A DNA stretch of 10,887 nt from assembly GCA_937914895.1 (NCBI GenBank), contig CALGIL010000045.1:1-10887 (forward strand), in the 5' to 3' direction. The DNA is from an uncultured Angelakisella sp. GTDB taxonomy: Bacteria; Bacillota; Clostridia; Oscillospirales; Ruminococcaceae. A program made the translations under genes and the position numbers. Shown here in pieces: positions 6,690-10,887 of this stretch; the first letter of the stretch is position 1, and each line of letters begins with the position of its first letter. Below the pieces are notes generated by a model that saw only the letters and a list, made by a program, of their open reading frames with translations, made no database searches and was not told the DNA's origin.

Positions 6690-7221
6690 GCCCCCGCAGC
6701 AGCCGGATGCTGCCGTCCACCGCCAGCTTCATCTGCTCCACCAGCTTGTGGGGCGGAATTTTTGCGCCTTCGCACAGCCAGCGGGTGATGGTGGCCAAAA
6801 AGGCGTCCACAAAAAACGTGGCGGCAAACTCCCGGGATTCCTCCTCCATCTCCTCCGCGTGGGCCAGCACCATGGTGCGCATCACCTGGGAAAAGTACGC
6901 GGGAAAAGAATCCTGCCCCGTCTCGCTGAGGGCGCTGACATAAAAATCCTTTTCGTCGTAAAGATATTCGCAGATTTTTTCAATAAGCGCCCAGCCGGAT
7001 GTAAGCTCCCCCTGCTGCTCCCGGAGCTTGGTCACAATCTCGGTATAAAAAATCCAGTTGACCAGGTCGTACTTATCCCGGAAGTGGTAGTAAAAGCTGT
7101 TGCGGTTCAGGCCGCAGTACTCCACAATATCGCCCACGCTGATTTTGGACAGGGGGCGGTCCGCCATCAGGGTTTTGATGGCCTGGGCAAGATAACGCTT
7201 GGTAATCCCCGGGCTGGGCAT
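6673..7221 (-). CDS. TetR/AcrR-type transcriptional regulator
   Basis: This 182-residue protein has a typical TetR N-terminal helix-turn-helix at about residues 8-55: KISVGDIVEYCGLNRNSFYY, then HFRDKYDLVNWIF, which matches the hallmark YYHFxDKxxL of the family. The C-terminal helices (about 60-180) form the dimer and ligand domain and are not diagnostic of a ligand. The overall look is close to DhaS-like TetR proteins, which act in various local operons. The start ATG at 7221 lies six bases after a GGGAGG site, and a strong promoter is visible upstream. It converges with the radical SAM paralogue, overlapping it by 17 bp. That placement and the dyad at 5512-5561 suggest it regulates the radical SAM pair, but this is inference; no matching dyad is evident at its own promoter. 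Confidence 0.9.
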   Translation of the reverse strand: MPSPGITKRYLAQAIKTLMADRPLSKISVGDIVEYCGLNRNSFYYHFRDKYDLVNWIFYTEIVTKLREQQGELTSGWALIEKICEYLYDEKDFYVSALSETGQDSFPAYFSQVMRTMVLAHAEEMEEESREFAATFFVDAFLATITRWLCEGAKIPPHKLVEQMKLAVDGSIRLLRGLSPRE

Positions 7222-7253
7222 GGGTGACCTCCCCCCCCTTACGCTTTACCCAC

Positions 7254-7282
7254 ATTATAAAAGAATTGGCAGGAATTGTAAA
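7254..7282 (-). promoter_or_regulatory. Promoter of the TetR gene
   Basis: On the minus strand TTTACA (7282-7277) and a perfect TATAAT (7259-7254) are separated by 17 bp. The -10 box is about 33 bp before the start codon, giving a short leader with the GGGAGG ribosome site. No clear symmetric operator overlaps it. Confidence 0.7.
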
Positions 7283-7329
7283 TGTCCCCCGCCGGAGAAA
7301 AAACATGGGACAAACTACCCCAAAAGATG

Positions 7330-7358
7330 TTGACGGGCAAACCCGTTTATGCTAGAAT
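7330..7358 (+). promoter_or_regulatory. Promoter of the tRNA genes
   Basis: TTGACG (7330-7335) and TAGAAT (7353-7358) are separated by 17 bp, each with one mismatch to consensus. The predicted start is about 25 bp before tRNA-Arg. A small inverted repeat, ACGGG-CAAA-CCCGT, overlaps the -35 box and spacer. Confidence 0.7.
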
Positions 7359-7390
7359 AATAAAGCTGTCCCAACGGCACGGCTTTAAAT

Positions 7391-7467
7391 GCGCTTGTAG
7401 CTCAGCTGGATAGAGTGACTGGCTACGAACCAGTAGGTCGGGGGTTCGAGTCCCTCCAAGCGCGCCA
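7391..7467 (+). tRNA. tRNA-Arg (anticodon ACG)
   Basis: The acceptor stem GCGCTTG (7391-7397) pairs with CAAGCGC (7457-7463), followed by discriminator G and encoded CCA (7465-7467). The anticodon stem ACTGG/CCAGT encloses the loop CTACGAA, with anticodon ACG (read as ICG, decoding CGN codons). The T loop GGTTCGAGTCC is standard. Length is 77 nt including CCA. Confidence 0.96.
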
Positions 7468-7508
7468 ACAAGGCCCGAAGGCAAGAGCCTTCGGGCCTTG
7501 TTCTTCTC
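7468..7508 (+). terminator. Intrinsic terminator after tRNA-Arg
   Basis: A long perfect stem starts directly after the CCA: arms 7468-7482 and 7487-7501 around an AAGA loop, followed by a T-rich stretch (TTGTTCTTCT). It probably separates tRNA-Arg from tRNA-Ser or limits read-through between them. Confidence 0.85.
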
Positions 7509-7519
7509 CTCGCACCCCT

Positions 7520-7608
7520 GGAGAGGTGTCCGAGTGGTTTAAGGTGGTAGTCTCGAAAACTGCTGCACCCGAAAGGTGCCGGGAGTTCGAATCTCCCCCT
7601 CTCCGCCA
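7520..7608 (+). tRNA. tRNA-Ser (anticodon CGA)
   Basis: The acceptor stem GGAGAGG (7520-7526) pairs with CCTCTCC (7598-7604), followed by G and encoded CCA (7606-7608). The anticodon stem GTAGT/ACTGC encloses the loop CTCGAAA, giving anticodon CGA for UCG codons. A long variable arm (GCACCCGAAAGGTGC) marks a class II tRNA, as expected for serine. No separate strong promoter is seen, so it may depend on partial read-through from the promoter at 7330. Confidence 0.96.
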
Positions 7609-7609
7609 A

Positions 7610-7646
7610 AAGACCTAGCATTGCCGCCAAGGAGATGCTAGGTCTT
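7610..7646 (+). terminator. Hairpin after tRNA-Ser
   Basis: A perfect 12-bp stem, AAGACCTAGCAT (7610-7621) with its complement at 7635-7646, encloses a 13-nt loop just after the tRNA CCA. The following T run is poor. The loop and right arm also contain a possible weak promoter (TTGCCG 7621-7626, TATACT 7646-7651, spacer 19 bp) for the next gene. Confidence 0.6.
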
Positions 7647-7700
7647 ATACTATTGGCACAGGCGGATGGATAAACAGAAATTGAAAGGAGCCGCTATAAA

Positions 7701-7922
7701 ATGAAAAGATTTTTATTTGGCCTAATTGTTTTCATCTTGGGTGCAGTTGTCTCGGTATTCAATTATATTGATGCTGTTTTAAACCCTGGTACATACAATG
7801 GTATTGGAGGACTTCAAGGTGCTTTTCTTTGCAGAGGCACTTTAGGCATTACGGTTGTTTTCATTATCGTTATGCTTGCCGGACTTGGCATTTGCGGCTT
7901 GGAAGCATATAGAAAGCGATAG
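7701..7922 (+). CDS. Small two-helix membrane protein, unknown function
   Basis: A 73-residue hydrophobic protein starts at ATG 7701 after an AAAGGAG ribosome site (7684-7690, spacer 10 bp). It has two likely membrane helices (about 4-23 and 47-66), separated by a loop with DAVLNPGTYNGIGG, and ends in a basic tail (EAYRKR), suggesting both termini are cytoplasmic. Base composition is visibly more AT-rich than the radical SAM and ATPase genes. It stands alone between tRNA genes and a strong terminator. I do not recognise the family. The clean ribosome site, two helices and terminator argue that it is a real gene. Confidence 0.72.
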   Translation: MKRFLFGLIVFILGAVVSVFNYIDAVLNPGTYNGIGGLQGAFLCRGTLGITVVFIIVMLAGLGICGLEAYRKR

Positions 7923-7989
7923 TTAATGTTCGATTGTATGCATTGCTGTTATTCTGAAAAATCTTTTTCCCACGGTTATTACAAAAAGC

Positions 7990-8037
7990 ACCCATCTGCC
8001 GATAAAATTTCTTTTATCGGCAGGTGGGTCTTTCTTT
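7990..8037 (+). terminator. Strong intrinsic terminator
   Basis: An 18-bp stem (7990-8007 with 8012-8029, one G-T pair) around a TTTC loop is followed by CTTTCTTTT. It ends transcription of the small membrane protein gene, about 70 bp past its stop. Confidence 0.88.
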
Positions 8038-8375
8038 TCCCAGGCGGGGGAATGTCCCCGCGCCGGGCAGTGCCAGGATGGATATGCCAAAGAGGGTTGC
8101 GGGCAAGGATTCAGCGGAAAATGGCGTTTGCCCTCCGGTCCATGGCCGCCGGACCCAAATTGGATACATGGGGACGCCTGTTGGGGACACCCCATGACAC
8201 CAAGGGGGCTTTCCGTTGTTTAATTAAGAGATTCCTATTTTTCCTTTTACCCGCCGCGGTTGGAATAAAACCATTGATGCCGGGGGAGTTTAGGCATACT
8301 AAGGGTGATCGCTGATGGCCGGACTCTCCTTTTCGGATCTGGGGAAGCTGTCGCAAAGGAGGTGCAGGAGAGGAC
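8038..8375. other. Gene-free region before the LytTR regulator
   Basis: I see no gene in these 338 bases. An open frame (7926-8315) exists but runs through the terminator, has no ribosome site and resembles nothing. A weak candidate promoter for the response regulator is TTGATG (8274-8279), a 17-bp spacer, then TACTAA (8297-8302). No clear LytTR direct repeats were found. Confidence 0.4.
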
Positions 8376-9143
8376 ATGTTAAAGGTGGCTCTGTGTGACG
8401 ATGACAGCGGCTTCATCAAAAAGTACGCGGAGTTTATTTCCCAAATCGCTGAAAAAAATCAGCTTAAGGTCATGATTTCCTCCTTCGGCAGCGGAGAAGC
8501 CCTTCTGTTTCATTATGCCGACGCACCCGACCAAATCGATATTCTCTACTTAGACATTTTAATGAAGGAAACCGACGGAATGGAGACCGCCCGAAAATTG
8601 CGGGACTGCGGGTGCAAGGCCCAAATCGTCTTTTTAACCAGCTGTGAGGACTATGTATACGATGCCTTTGACGTAGACGCGGTGCAGTATTTATTAAAGG
8701 ACGACACAAGCTTTGCGAAGTTTGAGCAGGTCTTTTTACGGGCGGCAAAAATGGCTTCCATAACGGAGGAAGAACTGTTTACCTTTGACTTTGGCGGCGA
8801 GACCGGCGTGATTCCCATCCGCCAGATCTCTTATTTTGAAATTTGGCAAAGGCTTGTCACCGTACATTACGGCAATGGACAAACCGCAAAATTTTACGAT
8901 AGAATGGACCGGCTGGAAGAAAGGCTTCGCGGAAAGGACTTTGTGCGGTCGCACCGGTCTTTTCTGGTCCATCTGCCCCATATCGCAATGTTCCGCCACC
9001 AAAGCCTGCTGCTGAAGACCGGCCAGGAGGTTCCGGTGGGCGCGACTTATATGCAGGCCTTAAAAAGGACCTTTTCGGATTACGTTGCGCGCTTTCATGT
9101 TTACGGTCCCCAAAACGGGAAAGAGCGGGGGGCCGAAAAATGA
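8376..9143 (+). CDS. LytTR-family response regulator (AgrA/LytR type)
   Basis: This is a 255-residue two-component response regulator that would bind DNA after phosphorylation by a sensor kinase. The receiver domain (1-120) has the acidic cluster DDD (8-10), the phospho-acceptor Asp60 in YLDILM, Thr88 and Lys108 in LLKDD. A LytTR DNA-binding domain follows at about 135-237, with IRQISYFEI and the typical FVRSHRSFLVHL (189-200). The start ATG at 8376 follows AGGAG by five bases, with a further AAGGAGG just upstream. Length is normal. LytTR proteins usually control surface, competence, virulence or bacteriocin genes and sit beside an AgrC-like kinase. Here no kinase gene is present; only a 14-codon stub overlaps the stop codon. 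The target genes are unknown; the collagen-like surface gene nearby is a possibility but nothing in the sequence shows it. Confidence 0.93.
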   Translation: MLKVALCDDDSGFIKKYAEFISQIAEKNQLKVMISSFGSGEALLFHYADAPDQIDILYLDILMKETDGMETARKLRDCGCKAQIVFLTSCEDYVYDAFDVDAVQYLLKDDTSFAKFEQVFLRAAKMASITEEELFTFDFGGETGVIPIRQISYFEIWQRLVTVHYGNGQTAKFYDRMDRLEERLRGKDFVRSHRSFLVHLPHIAMFRHQSLLLKTGQEVPVGATYMQALKRTFSDYVARFHVYGPQNGKERGAEK

Positions 9144-9184
9144 TTGGCCTTTTTGCCGTGGCCACGGTTTTGCCGTACGGTTAA
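9140..9184 (+). pseudogene. Possible remnant of a sensor kinase start
   Basis: An ATG overlaps the response-regulator stop as ATGA, the usual arrangement for translationally coupled pairs, and opens a 14-codon hydrophobic peptide (MIGLFAVATVLPYG) ending in TAA at 9182-9184. Such a peptide fits the first membrane helix of an AgrC-like kinase. About 43 bp later the AP2 gene ends on the other strand and no kinase sequence follows. The call rests on position and hydrophobicity alone and could be chance. Confidence 0.35.
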
Positions 9185-9227
9185 GAATCCACCGTTTACG
9201 GCCAGTCTCTCTTCCCCGCCGCAGCCC

Positions 9228-10049
9228 CTACTCGTCCGAAATCAAATGGGAGTATTTTTCAAGAAATGGGTGGATCAGTTCTTCCTCGGCCTGCCGGCGC
9301 GCCTGCGCGGCTTCGGCGACCGTGTCGAACTTTCCCAAAAAGTAATGCTCGCCCTTAAAGGTAAGCGTGGCAACCCATGAATCCGTTCTGCTGTAATAGG
9401 AAACCCCCTTGACGCCGCTCCGGTTGTTTTTCGCGATGGTCTTGGACGCAACGACCTCCAAGCAGGTGCCCTCGATGAGGTTCCGGTGCTCGATCTCCCC
9501 CAGGCATCCGCAGCTTTGGGTATGTCCGTTTTTCAGGTTGGAAATGGCGACGCTGCAAAGCTCGCCGCAGTCGCATTGGCAAATCCATTTGCGCGGGCGG
9601 TTTTTCTCCTGCGCTTCATCCAAATACAAAGCGGTCAGCTTTCCAAACCGCCGGCCCGCTATATTCTGTTTTTCCTTCAGGTAGCACCCGCAGCTTTTGG
9701 TATCGCCGCGGACAAGGTTCCTTCCCGAGACAAAAGCCGTCCCGCCGCAGTCGCAGTCGCACCGCCAAACAATGTTTCCATCTACGCGCTTTTCGGTGGG
9801 AGCAACCGCGGTGAGCCTTCCAAACCGCCGGCCGCACAAATCGTTGTACCTTGCCCGGTTTGCTTTTTCCAGGCAGCCGCAGCTTTTGGTCCTTCCGCCC
9901 AAAAGATTGCTTTTATAAACCGTTTTGATAGTTCCGCAGTCGCAGCGGCATTCACAGACAGCATATCCCTTTTCATTTCTGTACTCCTGAAGTACTGTAA
10001 GCAGCCCAAACTTTTGGACATGGGCCTCTTTCTTTTCCATATACATCAC
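9228..10049 (-). CDS. Cysteine-repeat protein with C-terminal AP2 DNA-binding domain
   Basis: This 273-residue protein has three tandem copies (about 13-59, 74-122 and 134-182) of a roughly 50-residue unit: FGxLT, then CxCDCG, a spacer containing NL..G, and SCGC. Each is likely a small zinc-binding fold. A C-terminal AP2-like domain (about 211-257) follows: SGVKGVSYYSRTDSWVATLT, then a FLGKFDT turn and an alanine-rich helix. In bacteria and phages AP2 domains are known from homing endonucleases and mobile-element proteins. No HNH or other nuclease motif is visible, so a DNA-binding or nuclease-accessory role is inference. Start is uncertain: GTG at 10049, ATG at 10046, or ATG at 10040 (eight bases after a weak GGGG site) are all possible. 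It lies where the partner kinase of the LytTR regulator would be expected, on the opposite strand, suggesting an inserted gene. No flanking repeats were found. Confidence 0.88.
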   Translation of the reverse strand: MMYMEKKEAHVQKFGLLTVLQEYRNEKGYAVCECRCDCGTIKTVYKSNLLGGRTKSCGCLEKANRARYNDLCGRRFGRLTAVAPTEKRVDGNIVWRCDCDCGGTAFVSGRNLVRGDTKSCGCYLKEKQNIAGRRFGKLTALYLDEAQEKNRPRKWICQCDCGELCSVAISNLKNGHTQSCGCLGEIEHRNLIEGTCLEVVASKTIAKNNRSGVKGVSYYSRTDSWVATLTFKGEHYFLGKFDTVAEAAQARRQAEEELIHPFLEKYSHLISDE

Positions 10050-10346
10050 CCCAGTTAAATATCGTCTTTGCGGTGTGCGGTCCGGTAAAGTATAAATGCG
10101 CAGCGGCAGGGAGTGTGGCGCGGTGTAATGAAACCGTCCCTATACGTCGCGAATTTTGTTGGAAAAGCGCGAGGAAACGCAAAAAGGCCATCCTTCCGAT
10201 CCGCAGGCAAACCCTGCAAAACCAGAAGGATGGCCGTGGCTGTCAGCTTTTTTATAACGCGCTTTTTATCCCTGCCGGATGTTTGGGTGCCTCTGCTTCC
10301 GCTTCGGCCCGGCTAAGCCCGGCATCAGGATCTGAAGCCGATTTGC
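10050..10346. other. Intergenic region between AP2 gene and collagen-like gene
   Basis: No gene is supported in these 297 bases. It contains the minus-strand terminator at 10181-10235 and a possible weak -10 box for the AP2 gene (TATACT, minus strand, 10094-10089) without a matching -35. The open frame at 10073-10363 runs antisense through the terminator and resembles nothing. Confidence 0.5.
10181..10235 (-). terminator. Intrinsic terminator of the collagen-like gene
   Basis: On the minus strand an 11-bp perfect stem GGCCATCCTTC/GAAGGATGGCC (10235-10225 with 10196-10186) encloses a loop with an inner GCAGG/CCTGC hairpin and is followed by TTTTTGCG. It lies about 110 bp beyond the stop codon of the collagen-like gene. 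Confidence 0.8.
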
Positions 10347-10887
10347 TCAGCTCAGCCTTATAATGGTCAGAGAAGCGCCTTGGGAAAGCGTCGCAGTATC
10401 CCCTGCTCCGCCAAACAGCGCAAGAGTTACGACATCGCCGGCCGCCAATTGGATGAGGCAGGTCAGAGACGTGGAAAGAAGATCCTCGCCTGAAACGGAG
10501 TCCGTAACGGAGGGCGAATAAACCGTGGGCGTGGGCGGCGCCCCGGCAAGTATAGCCGCGCCAATGGGCGGGTTGTCAACCGTTACGCCAACCGTGTAAG
10601 AGATCAGATAGGTTCCGGCTTCGGTTACCTGGAATTGTGTGTCCCCCGCAATTGGGGTAATATCAGGAGAACTGACCTCGGTATTAAGGTTGACCGGTAC
10701 TCCACCATTGGCCAACACGTCCAGCGTATAGGTTCCGGTATCCTGAAAAGCGAAGAAGGCGGTCTGCGTTGGGGTAGGCCCGGTAGGTCCGGTGGGGCCG
10801 GTGTCACCCGTGGCGCCCGTGGCGCCGGTTGCACCGACAGGACCTTCAGGTCCGGTAGGACCAATGGGGCCTTCGGGGCCGGTAGGC
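10347..10887 (-). CDS. Collagen-like Gly-X-Y surface protein, C-terminal part
   Basis: The gene runs off the right edge; the C-terminal 179 residues are visible. They begin with 12 Gly-X-Y triplets rich in Thr (PTG, PEG, ATG, DTG), then a short linker and a domain of about 135 residues: [27 protein letters not shown], and the end ASLTIIRLS. Beta-rich trimeric tails of this kind follow bacterial collagen stalks such as the BclA family of spore exosporium filaments, which trimerise through a C-terminal jelly-roll. The protein is presumably at the cell or spore surface; the N-terminus that would show the export route is outside the window. A GTG at 10718 could be taken for a start, but the Gly-X-Y frame continues upstream, so it is internal. 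A terminator follows. Exosporium or cell-surface placement is inference. Confidence 0.88.
   Translation of the reverse strand, partial: PTGPEGPIGPTGPEGPVGATGATGATGDTGPTGPTGPTPTQTAFFAFQDTGTYTLDVLANGGVPVNLNTEVSSPDITPIAGDTQFQVTEAGTYLISYTVGVTVDNPPIGAAILAGAPPTPTVYSPSVTDSVSGEDLLSTSLTCLIQLAAGDVVTLALFGGAGDTATLSQGASLTIIRLS
10773..10887 (-). repeat. Collagen-like triplet repeat (Gly-X-Y)
   Basis: There are 38 codons of uninterrupted triplets with Gly at every third position; Y is mostly Thr or Glu next to Pro or Ala. The DNA repeats imperfectly every 9 bp. It continues past the right edge, so the total stalk length is unknown. Confidence 0.9.

Noticed and set aside
6074..6943. Open frame of 289 codons overlapping the radical SAM paralogue and TetR gene
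   Set aside because: The translation is Gly/Arg/Pro-rich low complexity and crosses two better-supported genes on both strands.
7926..8315. 129-codon open frame after the small membrane protein
   Set aside because: It reads straight through a strong intrinsic terminator, lacks a ribosome site and resembles no family.
9500..9900. Repeated DNA strings that might suggest a CRISPR or tandem-repeat array
   Set aside because: They are the coding repeats of the cysteine units in the AP2 protein, with period and divergence set by the protein.
10073..10363. 96-codon open frame on the + strand
   Set aside because: It is antisense through the terminator and end of the collagen-like gene, with no ribosome site or recognisable content.

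Overview
The window looks like a moderately to highly GC-rich member of the Clostridia, most likely a gut Oscillospirales-type organism. The evidence is the GGAGG-type ribosome sites, TTG and GTG starts, tRNA genes with encoded CCA, sigma-A type promoters with 17-bp spacers, a PMCA-like bacterial calcium ATPase, an AgrA-type LytTR regulator and a collagen-like Gly-X-Y surface protein. No species can be named from the sequence alone.

Layout, left to right. Positions 1-399 hold no convincing gene, but contain a strong promoter (172-200) followed by a leader of about 190 nt into a short-chain dehydrogenase (400-1164, +). A perfect 19-bp inverted repeat (1181-1220) separates it from a convergent P-type Ca2+ ATPase (1305-3935, -). 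Upstream of the ATPase on the same strand is a radical SAM/SPASM enzyme (4068-5425, -), broken by a one-base deletion directly after its CxxxCxxC motif. Divergent from it is a second gene (5640-6689, +, TTG start) that reads as a degenerate paralogue: same N-terminal domain and landmarks, but no [4Fe-4S] cysteine triplet and a shortened cluster loop. A 50-bp near-symmetric dyad (5512-5561) sits in the shared intergenic region. A TetR-type regulator (6673-7221, -) overlaps the 3' end of the paralogue tail to tail. I read 4068-7221 as one candidate functional unit: radical SAM enzyme, inactive-looking radical SAM partner, shared operator and TetR regulator.

Next come tRNA-Arg(ACG) and tRNA-Ser(CGA), expressed from a clear promoter and each followed by a hairpin, then a 73-residue two-helix membrane protein with a strong terminator. 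About 340 nt without a gene precede a LytTR response regulator (8376-9143, +). Its stop codon overlaps a 14-codon hydrophobic stub that may be the remains of a partner histidine kinase. A cysteine-repeat/AP2-domain protein (9228-10049, -) lies immediately beyond, where the kinase would be expected. The window ends inside a collagen-like protein (10347-10887, -), whose own terminator is visible at 10181-10235.

The region from 8300 to the right edge looks like accessory genome (orphan regulator, AP2 protein, surface collagen). The left two thirds look like resident chromosome with one unusual radical SAM locus.
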